Shown: piece after piece, positions 1 through 8,867 of the stretch
Layout of the letters: each line of letters starts with the position of its first letter
Position numbering within the stretch: the first letter of the stretch is position 1
Assembly: GCF_004341245.1 (NCBI RefSeq)
Contig: NZ_SLWY01000014.1
Coordinates: 110,918 to 174,917, forward strand
Length of the DNA stretch: 64,000 bases
Direction: 5' to 3'
Origin: Plasticicumulans lactativorans
GTDB taxonomy: Bacteria; Pseudomonadota; Gammaproteobacteria; Competibacterales; Competibacteraceae
The notes under the pieces: model-generated
Told to the model about the DNA's origin: nothing
The model's input: only the letters and a program-made list of their open reading frames with translations
The model's database searches: none
Made by a program: the position numbers and the translations under genes

Positions 1-88
1 GGGCCAGGGCTGGGTCATGGCTTCGCCTCGGGCGGTGGCGCCGGCGCTCTCGTGCGACGGGGGGAGAGCGGTTGCCGGCGAAGGTGCT

Positions 89-979
89 TCAGGAACGCGT
101 GCGGCGCATCAGCGGTATCAGTTGTGCCGCCAGCATGCCCGCGAGCATCAGCGTGCAGCCAGCGAGGGCGCGCACGGTCAGGGTCTCGCCCAGCACCAGC
201 CAGCCGGCGAGTGCCGCGAACACTGCCTCCATGCTGAGAATGATGGCCGCATGGGAGGCGATCGCGTCCTTCTGGGCGACCACCTGCAGCGTATAGGCGA
301 GCCCGACCGACAGCAGGCCGCCGTAGGCGATCGCGGGAGCCGCCACGCGGATGGCGGCGAGATCGATGGTCTCGAACAGCACCGCCGCGATCATCGACAG
401 CAGCGCGCAGGTCGCGAACTGCAGGCAGGCGAGGCGTACCGCATGGGTGCGCCTCGCGACGGCATCGAGCAGCAGCACGTGCAGCGCCCAGAACACCGCA
501 CCTATCAGTTGCAGCGCATCGCCGGAGGCGATCGTGAAGCCGTCACCCACGCTCAGCAGGTACAGGCCGGTGATCGCGAGTCCCGCGCCGAGCCAGATGC
601 CGGCATGCGGGCGCTGCCCGAGCAGGAGGCCGATCAGCGGTACCAGTACCACGTAGAGCCCGGTGATGAAGCCGGCATTGGCGACCGAGGTGTAGAGCAG
701 GCCCACCTGCTGCAGCGAGGCCCCGAGGAACAGCAGGACGCCCGCCGTTGCGCCCGCCAGGTACAGGCCGCGGCGGCTCAACGGCCGCCGCGGCGGGCGC
801 CCCTCCTTCAGCAGCAGCGCCAGTGGCAGGATGGCGAGGGCGCCGAGGGTGAAGCGCAGCCCGGTGTAGAGCATCGGGCCGACCGCATTCATGCCCAGGC
901 GCTGCGCGACGAACGCGGAACCCCAGATCGCCGCGGTGATCAACAACAGCAGGTCGGCGCGGAAGGTTCGGGGGTGCAT
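89..979 (-). CDS. EamA-family (DMT) transporter
   Basis: A 296-residue inner-membrane protein of the drug/metabolite transporter superfamily, built as two EamA repeats with about ten hydrophobic helices. The opening LLLITAAIWGSAFVAQRLG is the usual first helix of EamA proteins, and the second half repeats the pattern (LQLIGAVFWALHVLLLDAV). The C-terminus ends in a short basic tail, as is common. The substrate cannot be read from sequence; relatives export amino acids or other small metabolites. It lies alone on the minus strand near the left edge. A second, dissimilar EamA protein is encoded at 16323-17216. Family is certain, substrate unknown. Confidence 0.9.
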   Translation of the reverse strand: MHPRTFRADLLLLITAAIWGSAFVAQRLGMNAVGPMLYTGLRFTLGALAILPLALLLKEGRPPRRPLSRRGLYLAGATAGVLLFLGASLQQVGLLYTSVANAGFITGLYVVLVPLIGLLLGQRPHAGIWLGAGLAITGLYLLSVGDGFTIASGDALQLIGAVFWALHVLLLDAVARRTHAVRLACLQFATCALLSMIAAVLFETIDLAAIRVAAPAIAYGGLLSVGLAYTLQVVAQKDAIASHAAIILSMEAVFAALAGWLVLGETLTVRALAGCTLMLAGMLAAQLIPLMRRTRS

Positions 980-1181
980 GAAGGGGTTCGGCAGGCAGGC
1001 GCAGGGCGTCGTAGAGTGCCTGAAGGCGAACGGCTAACCAAGCCGGCGGCGTGCGCTTGATTTGCCGGGGGCGGCTCGGCGATCCTCGCCGGGAGTCGGG
1101 GCGCAGCAGCTCTTGACTTATGCACATCGCTGACGTTCCTGCCTGCCGCGAGGTCGACTTCACGAAGGTGAAGCTCAGGAG

Positions 1182-1208
1182 ATCAATGACTTATCGCATG
1201 TCATTGAT
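1182..1208. other. Inverted repeat overlapping a possible 22-codon ORF
   Basis: A perfect 9-bp inverted repeat (ATCAATGAC / GTCATTGAT, loop of 9) lies in the 376-bp gap between the DMT transporter and the Nudix gene. It covers the start of a small open frame, ATG at 1186 to TGA at 1254 (22 residues), preceded by AGGAG at 1177-1181. The hairpin could hide the start codon or act as an operator. The patch is more AT-rich than its surroundings. A translated leader peptide is only a possibility. Confidence 0.3.
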
Positions 1209-1303
1209 TTTCCATGACTTAACAATTGGTCGAAATGTCACCAAAGCGTCATGAGGCCAGTAACGGCGCGGGTCGGCGCGAACCGCACCGCAGTTTTCCA
1301 CGC

Positions 1304-1330
1304 GTTTATCCACAGCATTTGTGGATAAAC
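1304..1330. promoter_or_regulatory. Palindromic pair of perfect DnaA boxes
   Basis: GTTTATCCACA and its exact complement TGTGGATAAAC face each other across GCATT. Each arm holds a perfect consensus DnaA box (TTATCCACA at 1306-1314, TGTGGATAA at 1320-1328). The site ends 25 bp before the Nudix start codon at 1356, where it could control that promoter or titrate DnaA. Nothing else here suggests a replication origin (no dnaA, dnaN or AT-rich unwinding element). Confidence 0.6.
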
Positions 1331-1355
1331 GCCATAGCGCCGTGAGGGGGGCGCG

Positions 1356-1913
1356 ATGAACTTCTGCAGCCATTGCGCGGGCCGCGTGAGCCTGCGCATC
1401 CCGCCCGGCGATCGACTGCCGCGCTTCGTCTGCGAGGCGTGCGGCACCGTGCACTACGAGAACCCCCGCATCGTCGCCGGCTGCATCCCCGAATGGGAGG
1501 GCCGCGTGCTGCTGTGCCGGCGCGCGATCGAGCCGCGTCGCGGCCTGTGGACCCTGCCCGCGGGGTTCATGGAAAAGGGGGAGTCCGCCGACGAGGCCGC
1601 CGCACGCGAGACCTTCGAGGAAGCGCAGGCACGGGTCGAGGTGCTCGGCCTCTACACGCTCTACAACCTGCCGCACATCTCGCAGGTGTACCTGATGTAC
1701 CGCGCCCGCCTGCTCGACGGGGTGTTCGCGGCGGGCGAGGAAACCCTGGAGGCCGACCTGTTCGACGAAAGCATGGTGCCCTGGGACGACATCGCCTTTC
1801 CCACCGTGCGTGAGACCCTGATGCACTTCTTCGCCGATCGCCGGCGCGGCCGCTTCGACGTGCGCACCGGTACCATCGGCCCGGCGCCATGGCAGCGCCC
1901 GCCGGCGCCATGA
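1356..1913 (+). CDS. Nudix hydrolase with N-terminal zinc ribbon
   Basis: A 185-residue pyrophosphatase of the NudC/ADP-ribose type. Residues 4-30 hold two CxxC pairs (CSHC and CEAC) that form a zinc ribbon, and the Nudix box runs GFMEKGESADEAAARETFEE, giving the Mg-binding REXXEE core. In the consensus GX5EX7REUXEEXGU the final G is replaced by Q (EEAQA), which is tolerated in some members. The usual substrates are nucleoside diphosphates linked to another moiety, such as NADH or ADP-ribose. The start is the ATG behind GTGAGGGGGG. A 4-base gap class of tight spacing follows to the next gene, suggesting cotranscription with the genes to 3195. Confidence 0.9.
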   Translation: MNFCSHCAGRVSLRIPPGDRLPRFVCEACGTVHYENPRIVAGCIPEWEGRVLLCRRAIEPRRGLWTLPAGFMEKGESADEAAARETFEEAQARVEVLGLYTLYNLPHISQVYLMYRARLLDGVFAAGEETLEADLFDESMVPWDDIAFPTVRETLMHFFADRRRGRFDVRTGTIGPAPWQRPPAP

Positions 1914-1929
1914 GGCCGGGTCGCCCGAG

Positions 1930-2454
1930 GTGTCGATGAGCGCACGACCACGCGTGTACCTGGCGGGCCCCGGGGTGTTCCGGCCCGATGCGCTGGCCTA
2001 CGCCGACGGCCTGCGCATGCTGTGTGCCAGGCACGGCCTGGCCGGCGTGTTCCCGCTCGACGGCGACGCCGCCGCCGATGCGCCGGCGATCTTCCGTCAC
2101 AACCTCGCGCTGATCGACACCTGCGCCGGCGTGCTTGCGGAACTGACGCCGTTCCGGGGCCTGGCGGCCGACCCCGGTACCGCGTTCGAGATCGGCTACG
2201 CCTACGCCCGCGGCTTGCCGGTGGTGGCCTGGACGGCCGATCACCGGGTCTACCGCGAGCGCCTCGTCGCCGCCGGGCAGGCGTGGCCCGATGGCCGCGG
2301 TGGCTGGATCGACGCCGTCGGCCTGGCGGTCGAGGACTTCGGGCTCGTCGACAACCTGATGCCGGTGTGCGCCGCGCGCGCCGTCGAAGCCGATCCCGGA
2401 CCGGCGCTCGCGCGCCTGGCGGCCGCCCTCGGCCTGCCGGCGGCCGCGACCTGA
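1930..2454 (+). CDS. Nucleoside 2-deoxyribosyltransferase-like protein
   Basis: A 174-residue protein of the nucleoside 2-deoxyribosyltransferase fold, which exchanges or hydrolyses the base of 2'-deoxynucleosides or nucleotides. The signature pieces are the N-terminal VYLAGPGVF, a run of acidic residues after it, and DPGTAFEIGYAYARGLPVV, where the Glu is the family's catalytic nucleophile. It may start at the GTG given or at the ATG six bases downstream (1936). It lies 16 bp after the Nudix gene and 6 bp before the uracil-DNA glycosylase, so three nucleotide-damage or salvage enzymes appear to share an operon. Confidence 0.85.
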   Translation: MSMSARPRVYLAGPGVFRPDALAYADGLRMLCARHGLAGVFPLDGDAAADAPAIFRHNLALIDTCAGVLAELTPFRGLAADPGTAFEIGYAYARGLPVVAWTADHRVYRERLVAAGQAWPDGRGGWIDAVGLAVEDFGLVDNLMPVCAARAVEADPGPALARLAAALGLPAAAT

Positions 2455-2460
2455 GCCTGT

Positions 2461-3195
2461 GTGCCCGTGCACGTCGATCCACCCGCGACGCCGCTGATCG
2501 CCGCCGCGCGCACGCTCGCCGCCGCCTGCGCGGACCTGCGCTTCGCGCCACCGGTGAGCCACGTCTACAACCCGCTCGACTATGCCCGCGCGGCGCACGA
2601 GGACTATCTCGCGCGCTACGGGCAGGGACGACGGCAGGTGCTGTTCCTCGGCATGAACCCGGGGCCGTTCGGCATGGTGCAGACCGGCGTGCCCTTCGGC
2701 GAGGTCGCCGTGGTGCGCGACTGGCTCGGCATCCGCGCGCCGATCGGGCGGCCCGCGCTCGAGTACCCCGGGCGGCCGATCGAGGGCTACGCCTGTCGCC
2801 GCTCGGAGGTTAGCGGGAAGCGCCTGTGGGGCCTGTTCGCCGGGCGCTTCGGCAGCCCCGAGCGCTTCTTCGCCGCGCACTTCGTCGTCAACTACTGCCC
2901 GCTCGCGTTCATCGCCGGCGGCCGCAACCTCACCCCCGACAAGCTGCCGGCCGCCGAGGCCGGGCCGCTGTTCGCCGCCTGCGACGCGCACCTGCGCGCG
3001 GTGGTGGACGCGCTCGCGCCCGACTGGGTGATCGGGGTCGGCCGCTTCGCCCGGCAGCGCGCGCAGACGGTGCTGGCGGGAGACGCGGTACGGGTGGGCG
3101 AGGTGCTGCACCCGAGCCCGGCGAGCCCGCTCGCCAACCGCGGCTGGGCCGAGGCCGCGGGCGCGCAGTTGCGCGCGCTCGGCGTGTGGGACTGA
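2461..3195 (+). CDS. SMUG1-type uracil-DNA glycosylase
   Basis: A 244-residue single-strand-selective uracil-DNA glycosylase (family 3), which removes uracil and oxidised pyrimidines for base excision repair. The active-site segment GMNPGPFGMVQTGVPFGE lies at residues 64-81, with the SMUG-specific Asn of GMNP. The C-terminal HPSPASPLAN is the DNA-intercalating loop with its His. Total length matches the family. It begins with GTG 6 bp after the preceding gene. The stop lies 12 bp from the stop of the convergent membrane protein. Bacterial SMUG1 is patchily distributed. Confidence 0.92.
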   Translation: MPVHVDPPATPLIAAARTLAAACADLRFAPPVSHVYNPLDYARAAHEDYLARYGQGRRQVLFLGMNPGPFGMVQTGVPFGEVAVVRDWLGIRAPIGRPALEYPGRPIEGYACRRSEVSGKRLWGLFAGRFGSPERFFAAHFVVNYCPLAFIAGGRNLTPDKLPAAEAGPLFAACDAHLRAVVDALAPDWVIGVGRFARQRAQTVLAGDAVRVGEVLHPSPASPLANRGWAEAAGAQLRALGVWD

Positions 3196-3207
3196 CGCCG
3201 GCCGGCC

Positions 3208-4251
3208 TCAGTCGGGATCGGCCGGGCGTGCGAACCAGCGGAACAGCGGGGCGCCGACCAGCACCACGGTGAGCATGCGCAGCACCTGGAAGCTCGTCAC
3301 CAGCGGCACGCCGAGGTGCAGGGTCTGCGCCGTGATGCACATCTCGGCGATGCCGCCGGGCGCCATGCCGAGGATCACCGCAGCCGCCGGCAGGCCGGCG
3401 AGCCACGCGAGCAGCGCGCCGGACACCGCGGTGACCGCGATCAGGCCGAAGGTCAGCGCGGTCACCGCGGCGAGGAAGCGCGGGGCGGCGCGGAAGAAGG
3501 TCGGCGAGAAGCGGCAGCCGAGCGACGCCGCGATGCCGATCTGGCCGGCCGCCCGCAGCGCCGGCGGCAGGCCCGAGAGCTCGATGTCGCTCGCCGTGAG
3601 CGCGGCGGCCACCAGCAGCGGGCCGATCACCCACGGGGTCGGCGGTCCCAGGCGCCGCCAGGCGAACACCCCGAGCAGCGTGAGCGGGGCCAGCGCGGCG
3701 AGCCCGACGAGGTCGATCGGGTGCGTCGCGAGTCCGCGCCCGTCGCTGCCGTGCACGTCGATCGCGGTGAACAGCGCCGGGATGCTCAGCACCACCAGCA
3801 CCACGCGCAGCGTTTGCGCGGCGGCCACGCGGTCGATCCGCCCGCCGCAGCGTTCGGCGAGCAGGACCATTTCCGAGGCGCCACCGGGCAGGCTCGCGAA
3901 GTGCGCGGTCGCCGCGTCCACGCCGGTCAGGCGCGCGAGCAGGCGGCCCGAGGCCGCACCGAGCAGCAGCGTCACCACCGCACCGGTCATCACGGCGGGC
4001 GCGAGCCGCAGCAGTTCGTCGACCACCGGCGGCGTGAAGTACAGGCCGAGCGAGGTTCCGATCACCCACTGGCCGAAGTTGCGCGCGCCGTGCGGTACGG
4101 CGAGGGGCGCGCCGGCCATGCGCAGCGCGGCGATCGCGAGCAGCGGCCCGACCATCCACGGCACCGGCAGGCGCAGCCACACCGCGGCGAAGCCCGCCGC
4201 CGTGCCGAGCGCCAGCGTGATCAACCAGATGCGCCAGCGCGCCGTCGCCAT
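3208..4251 (-). CDS. AbrB/AmoA-like integral membrane protein
   Basis: A 347-residue polytopic membrane protein of the family usually labelled 'AbrB family transcriptional regulator' or 'putative ammonia monooxygenase' (PF05145); those names are historical and no enzymatic role is established. Two internally similar halves are visible, each with a helix-GxxxxMVGPLL-like segment (PVPWMVGPLLAIAALRMAG near residue 30, PTPWVIGPLLVAAALTASD near 205) and a glycine-rich PGGASEM / PGGIAEM motif. The two-repeat arrangement suggests a transporter. It is divergent from the ATPase-ankyrin gene, with about 220 bp between them. Confidence 0.85.
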   Translation of the reverse strand: MATARWRIWLITLALGTAAGFAAVWLRLPVPWMVGPLLAIAALRMAGAPLAVPHGARNFGQWVIGTSLGLYFTPPVVDELLRLAPAVMTGAVVTLLLGAASGRLLARLTGVDAATAHFASLPGGASEMVLLAERCGGRIDRVAAAQTLRVVLVVLSIPALFTAIDVHGSDGRGLATHPIDLVGLAALAPLTLLGVFAWRRLGPPTPWVIGPLLVAAALTASDIELSGLPPALRAAGQIGIAASLGCRFSPTFFRAAPRFLAAVTALTFGLIAVTAVSGALLAWLAGLPAAAVILGMAPGGIAEMCITAQTLHLGVPLVTSFQVLRMLTVVLVGAPLFRWFARPADPD

Positions 4252-4474
4252 CTCCGCTTTGCCCCGCGTTCATGACGGGCTTCCCGAGCGTGCCCGTTAC
4301 GGGAGGTGAGCCTAGGAGCGCCGGCTTTCGTTTACCTGTCGCCGGCCCGTCGCCGGCGGGGCCGCGCGGGAGCGGATCGGCGGCGCGACTGCCCCGGAGC
4401 GGGCCGGCGCGCCTATCATCGCGTTCGGCCGCCGGTCCGGCGGCGGGCGGTACTCGAACACGGGGGGAGTGCGT

Positions 4475-6721
4475 GTGGCCACCGAAGTGACGCCGTCGGC
4501 GGAAACGGTGGGGGCGTTGCGCCGCGCGACGCTGGCGGCGCTGGAAGCCGGCCTGCTGCGCCGCGCGCCGCTGCTCCTGCTCACCGGCGTCGACGGCGTC
4601 GGCAGGTCCCATCTGTGCCGGCAGCTGCTGGAGCCTGCGCCGCGCTACCGCATCACCGCGCTGCGCCCGCCGTACGGCGACCTCGACGCGCTGCTGCGGC
4701 AGGCCGCCGCGCACGGCGGCGACGCCACCACCCCCAGCTTCGACGGCCTCGTCGCCGCGGCGCACCGCGAGGGGCGCGACGCGCTGCTGCTCGTCGACGA
4801 CGCCGACGCGCTCGACGACGAGGTGCTCGAGCGGCTGCTCGCGCATTGCGCGACCCATGTCGCCAGCCCGCTGCTGCTCCTGGTCGGGCTGCCGGCGCTG
4901 CGCGCGCGCGTCGCCGGCTGTGCGCTGCGGCCGCAGCCGGCGGTCGACGTAGAACTGCCGCCGCTCGCCGCCGACGAGGTCGGCCCCTACGTCGAGCGCC
5001 GCTGCGCCGCCACCGCCGGGGAGGGGGCGATGCCACCCTTCACCGTCGAGGCGCTGGGGCGGCTGATCGTGCATGGTCAGGGGCTGCCGCTACGCCTCAA
5101 CACCCTGGTCGACACCGCGCAGTTCCTGGCGGCGCTCGACGGTGCGCCGAACGTGAGCGCCGCGCTGGTCGACGCGGCGGCCGAGCAGAGCCTGATGGCG
5201 TCGCCACCGACCACCGCCGATGACGACGCGGCGCAGGCCGACGACGACGCGACCGGGATCGACGTCCTGGCGGCTGCGTCGACCGGCGATGCATTGCCCG
5301 CGGATCCGGCCGGCCCGGCGCCGACGACGCCCGTCGATGCTGCCGCCGCGGCGCCCGTGGTGTTCGCGCCACCACCGCCACCACCGCCGGACTACGGGGT
5401 GCGCCGACACGCGCGCCGGCATGGCCGGCGACCGCGGCCGGGCCTGCTGGCGGCCGGGGTCGCCGCGGCGCTGGTCGGCGCCTGGCTGTGGTGGCCGGCG
5501 TCCGCGCCGCCGCAGCAGCAGGCGGCTGGCGTTGCACCGGCCACGCCGGCCGCGTCATCGACCCCGGCGATCCCATCGACCGCAGCGTCCGCCATGCCGG
5601 CGGCGGAGCCCGCGCCGCCGCCGGCCGGCAGTGAGGCCGAGTCAGCGCAGGACGCCGAGCCGACCACGCCGGTGCCGCTGCCGGTGGCCGGCGACGAAAC
5701 CGCCGCGACGCCGCCGGACGACGCCGCACCGGGGACCTCCACCGTGGTGCGCCTGCTGACGCAGGCCGAGCGCCAGCGCCAGGCCGGGCGGCTCAGCCAG
5801 CCGCCGGGCGACAACGCGCTCGAATCGATCCGCGCGGCGCAGGCGCTCGATCCCGGCAACGCCTATGCCCGGCTGCTGCTCGCGCAACTGGTGCGCGACT
5901 ACCTGCAGCGCGCCTTCACCGCCGGCACCGACACCGCGCGGGCGCGGGCGGCGCTCGAACGCGCGCGGGCGATCGCGCCGGATTCCGTCGAGGTGCGCGA
6001 GGCGCTCGCGCGCCTGGACGCCCGTCGCGCGCCACCCCCGGCTGCACCGCCGCCGGCCCCGCCCAGCCACGCGGAACTGTTCGGCGCGATCCGCGAGGGG
6101 CGCGGCGATCGGCTGATCGCCGTGCTGCAGGGAGGCAGCCCGGCCGATGCCGCCGACCCGCGCGGGCGCACCGCGCTGGCGCTGGCCGCCGAACTGGGGC
6201 GGGACGAGGCGGTGCGGCTGCTGCTCGGCCGCGGGGCGCGCGTCGACCTGCGCAGCGCGAACGGCGATACCGCGCTGATCGCCGCCGGGCGCGGTGGCAG
6301 CCGGGCCGTGCTCGAGCGCCTGCTCGACGCCGGTGCCGACGTCGCGGCGCGCAACGCGGCGGGCGAATCGGCGCTGTACACCGCAAGCCGCAACGGTCAC
6401 GCCGGCATGGTCGGCCGCCTGCTCGACGCCGGTGGCCAGGTCGACGAGCGTGACACCGCCGGGCGTACGCCGCTGATGGTCGCGGCGGGCAACGGCCACG
6501 CCGAGGTGGCCGCGCTGCTGCTCGCGCGCGGGGCGGCGGTCGACGCCCGCGCCGCCACCGGCTGGACCGCGCTGATGTTCGCCGCCGCCGCCGGACACGA
6601 GGACGTGGTGTGGACCCTGCGCGCGCACGGTGCCGCCACCGGGCTGCGCAACCGTGACGGCGACACCGCCGCCGCGCTGGCGCGTGCACGCGGGCACGCC
6701 GCGCTCGCCGGCAGCCTGTAG
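4475..6721 (+). CDS. GspA/ExeA-like ATPase fused to a membrane anchor and ankyrin repeats
   Basis: About 748 residues in four parts. The N-terminal ~250 residues look like a GspA/ExeA/MshM AAA ATPase, with LLLLTGVDGVGRSHL in the Walker A position and DALLLVDDADALDDEVL as Walker B. Next comes an acidic, proline-rich linker with a run of seven prolines. A single transmembrane helix (LLAAGVAAALVGAWLWW, near residue 325) follows a cluster of arginines. After a second low-complexity linker and a TPR-like stretch, five or six ankyrin repeats run from about residue 530 to the end. The Walker A lysine is arginine (GVDGVGRS), so ATP hydrolysis may be impaired. GTG at 4475 is preferred because GGAG lies 5 bp upstream; GTG at 4469 is possible. 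The ATPase would be cytoplasmic and the ankyrin part periplasmic. No secretion genes adjoin it. Confidence 0.75.
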   Translation: MATEVTPSAETVGALRRATLAALEAGLLRRAPLLLLTGVDGVGRSHLCRQLLEPAPRYRITALRPPYGDLDALLRQAAAHGGDATTPSFDGLVAAAHREGRDALLLVDDADALDDEVLERLLAHCATHVASPLLLLVGLPALRARVAGCALRPQPAVDVELPPLAADEVGPYVERRCAATAGEGAMPPFTVEALGRLIVHGQGLPLRLNTLVDTAQFLAALDGAPNVSAALVDAAAEQSLMASPPTTADDDAAQADDDATGIDVLAAASTGDALPADPAGPAPTTPVDAAAAAPVVFAPPPPPPPDYGVRRHARRHGRRPRPGLLAAGVAAALVGAWLWWPASAPPQQQAAGVAPATPAASSTPAIPSTAASAMPAAEPAPPPAGSEAESAQDAEPTTPVPLPVAGDETAATPPDDAAPGTSTVVRLLTQAERQRQAGRLSQPPGDNALESIRAAQALDPGNAYARLLLAQLVRDYLQRAFTAGTDTARARAALERARAIAPDSVEVREALARLDARRAPPPAAPPPAPPSHAELFGAIREGRGDRLIAVLQGGSPADAADPRGRTALALAAELGRDEAVRLLLGRGARVDLRSANGDTALIAAGRGGSRAVLERLLDAGADVAARNAAGESALYTASRNGHAGMVGRLLDAGGQVDERDTAGRTPLMVAAGNGHAEVAALLLARGAAVDARAATGWTALMFAAAAGHEDVVWTLRAHGAATGLRNRDGDTAAALARARGHAALAGSL

Positions 6722-6743
6722 ACCCCCTGGCGCAAAAAGGTCG

Positions 6744-6787
6744 CCGCCCGTCCCGCCGGGCGTGATGGCGCGCGGCGGGACGGGCGG
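6744..6787 (-). terminator. 15-bp perfect hairpin between convergent genes
   Basis: Arms 6744-6758 and 6773-6787 are exact complements (CCGCCCGTCCCGCCG and its partner), with a 14-base loop. On the minus strand the stem is followed by CGACCTTTTTG, so it probably ends the tctCBA transcript. It also stands just after the ankyrin gene, whose transcript would meet the same stem. Confidence 0.65.
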
Positions 6788-6817
6788 AGGAGGGGCGCCG
6801 GGCGCGGCGTGCCCGCG

Positions 6818-8326
6818 TCAGCCCACGGCGAGTGCGGCGCGCCCGCGGCGCAGGCGGCGCAGCAGCGGCGGCCCCACCAGCATCGCCACCGCGCCGATCC
6901 ACAGCGTCAGCGACACCGGGCTGTGCCAGAGGATGCCGACCTCGCCGTTCGACAGCGACAGCGCGCGACGCAGGTTCTGCTCGATCATGTCGCCGAGCGC
7001 GAAGCCGAGGATCAGCGACGACATCGGGAACTGCAGCTTGCGCAGCAGGTAGCCGAGCACGCCGAAGGCCACCGACAGCACCAGGTCGAAGGTGGTGGCG
7101 TGCACCGAGTACACGCCCACCGCGCTCGCCGCGGCGATGCCCGGCACCAGCGTCGCGTTGGGCACCGTCAGCATCTTGGCGAAGAAGCCGACCAGCGGGA
7201 TGTTCAGCACCAGCAGCACCACGTTGCCGACGAACAGCGAGGCGATCAGGCCCCAGACGATCTCCGGCTGGTTCTGGAACAGCATCGGCCCGGGGGTGAT
7301 GTTGTAGAGCGCGAGCGCGCCCATCATCACCGTGGTGGTGCCCGATCCGGGCACGCCCAGGCACAGCATCGGCACGAACGAACCGGTGGCCGAGGCGTTG
7401 TTGGCGGCCTCGGGTGCGGACACGCCGCGGATGTCGCCCTTGCCGAAGCTGCCGTCCTTGTCGTAGACGCGCTTGGTGACCATGTAGGCGATCGCGCTGG
7501 AGATCGTGGCGCCGGCCCCCGGCAGCACGCCGATGAAGAAACCGCCGATCGACGAGGCCAGCGTCGACGGGTTGGTCTCCTTCATCTCCTGGCGGTTGAA
7601 CAGCTTGCGGCCGGTCGTCTTGATGATGCTCTGGCCGATGCTCGATTCCTCGAGCATCAGCAGGATCTCGCTGATCGAGAAGAAGCCGATCACCACGACG
7701 ATGAACTGCACGCCGTCGGCGAGGTGCACGTCGTTGAAGGTGAAGCGGTACACGCCCGAGTTGGAGTCCACGCCGACGCAGGCCAGCGACAGGCCGATCA
7801 GCACCGCGAGCAGGGTCTTGACCGGGCGGTCGCTGACCATGCCGCCGAGGCAGGCGATCGCGAACACCATCAGCGCGAAGTACTCGGCCGGGCCGAAGGC
7901 CAGCGCCCAGTTGGCGAGCAGCGGCGCGAACAGCACCAGGCCGATGGTCGCCACCACGCCGCCGACGAACGAACTCCACGCCGAGATCGACAGCGCCACG
8001 CCGGCCAGGCCCTTGCGCGCCATCGGGTAGCCGTCGATCGCGGTCATGATCGCGCCGGCATCACCGGGCACGTTGATCAGGATCGACGAGATGCGCCCGC
8101 CGTACTCGCAGCCCATGTACACCGCGGCGAGCAGGATCAGCGCCGATTCCGGCGGCAGGCCCATGGCGAAGGCGATCGGCATCAGGATCGCCACGCCGTT
8201 GATCGGCCCGAGGCCGGGCAGCAGGCCGACGATGGTGCCGATGAACGCGCCGGCGAAGGCCAGCGCCAGGTTGAGCGGCGTGAAGGCGACGCCGAAGCCC
8301 TGCAGCAGGTAGTTCAGGGTATCCAT
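6818..8326 (-). CDS. tctA: Tripartite tricarboxylate transporter, large permease TctA
   Basis: A 502-residue membrane protein and the main transmembrane channel of a TctABC solute uptake system for tri- or dicarboxylates. Two TctA signature regions are visible: [20 protein letters not shown] near the N-terminus and [18 protein letters not shown] near residue 270. The conserved [18 protein letters not shown] segment follows the first. It begins 3 bp after tctB ends, so the two are translationally linked. The gene order on the minus strand is tctC-tctB-tctA, and a divergent two-component system starts on the other side of tctC. Confidence 0.95.
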   Translation of the reverse strand: MDTLNYLLQGFGVAFTPLNLALAFAGAFIGTIVGLLPGLGPINGVAILMPIAFAMGLPPESALILLAAVYMGCEYGGRISSILINVPGDAGAIMTAIDGYPMARKGLAGVALSISAWSSFVGGVVATIGLVLFAPLLANWALAFGPAEYFALMVFAIACLGGMVSDRPVKTLLAVLIGLSLACVGVDSNSGVYRFTFNDVHLADGVQFIVVVIGFFSISEILLMLEESSIGQSIIKTTGRKLFNRQEMKETNPSTLASSIGGFFIGVLPGAGATISSAIAYMVTKRVYDKDGSFGKGDIRGVSAPEAANNASATGSFVPMLCLGVPGSGTTTVMMGALALYNITPGPMLFQNQPEIVWGLIASLFVGNVVLLVLNIPLVGFFAKMLTVPNATLVPGIAAASAVGVYSVHATTFDLVLSVAFGVLGYLLRKLQFPMSSLILGFALGDMIEQNLRRALSLSNGEVGILWHSPVSLTLWIGAVAMLVGPPLLRRLRRGRAALAVG

Positions 8327-8329
8327 GGT

Positions 8330-8779
8330 TCAGCCTCCGAAGAGCGGCTGGAGCAGGCCGAGCGGCAGCACCACGTCGAGCAGCCGGTCGAAGAACAGGT
8401 ACAGCACGATGCCCATCGCGACGCCGCCGCTGGCGCAGGTGCGCCAGCTTCCGCCGAACACCCGTCCGAGCAGCAGTGCCAGCAGCGCGGTGGCGAGCGG
8501 GAAGCCGAGCCATTCGAAGGCGAAGGCGTAGCCGAGCAGCAGCCCGGCGCTGACGACGATGTGGTGCACGACCTTGCCGTGCGGCCAGTGGAAGGCCACG
8601 GCGTGCGGGCGCAGCACCAGGGTCAGCGCGCATGCCGCCATCAGCCCGGCGTAGAGCAGCGGCACGGCGCGCGGGCCGACCGGTTCGTAGGAAATCGGAG
8701 CCTTGAGGTCGAGGGCGACCCAGGCCATCGCGGCGCTGACGGCGAGCCAGACCAGGCCGAACACACGTTCTGCACGCAT
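8330..8779 (-). CDS. tctB: Tripartite tricarboxylate transporter, small permease TctB
   Basis: A 149-residue small membrane subunit with four hydrophobic helices; it begins MRAERVFGLVWLAVSAAMAW. An in-frame extension of 19 residues exists upstream, but it is Arg/Pro-rich and unlike TctB, so the ATG at 8779 is chosen. The segment YEPVGPRAVPLLYAGLMA and the second-half LFFDRLLDVVLPLG are typical of TctB. It works with TctA as the membrane part of the transporter and lies between tctC and tctA. Confidence 0.9.
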   Translation of the reverse strand: MRAERVFGLVWLAVSAAMAWVALDLKAPISYEPVGPRAVPLLYAGLMAACALTLVLRPHAVAFHWPHGKVVHHIVVSAGLLLGYAFAFEWLGFPLATALLALLLGRVFGGSWRTCASGGVAMGIVLYLFFDRLLDVVLPLGLLQPLFGG

Positions 8780-8867
8780 GGTGGGGGTTCTCCGGCGGAG
8801 GAGGGGGCTGCCCCGTGCGGCGCGGCGCACCGGCACGGGGAACGGCGGCGGGGTTCGCCGCCGCGGC

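Noticed and set aside
1304..1330. Chromosomal replication origin
   Set aside because: Only two DnaA boxes, with no AT-rich unwinding region and no dnaA, dnaN, parAB or rpmH nearby.
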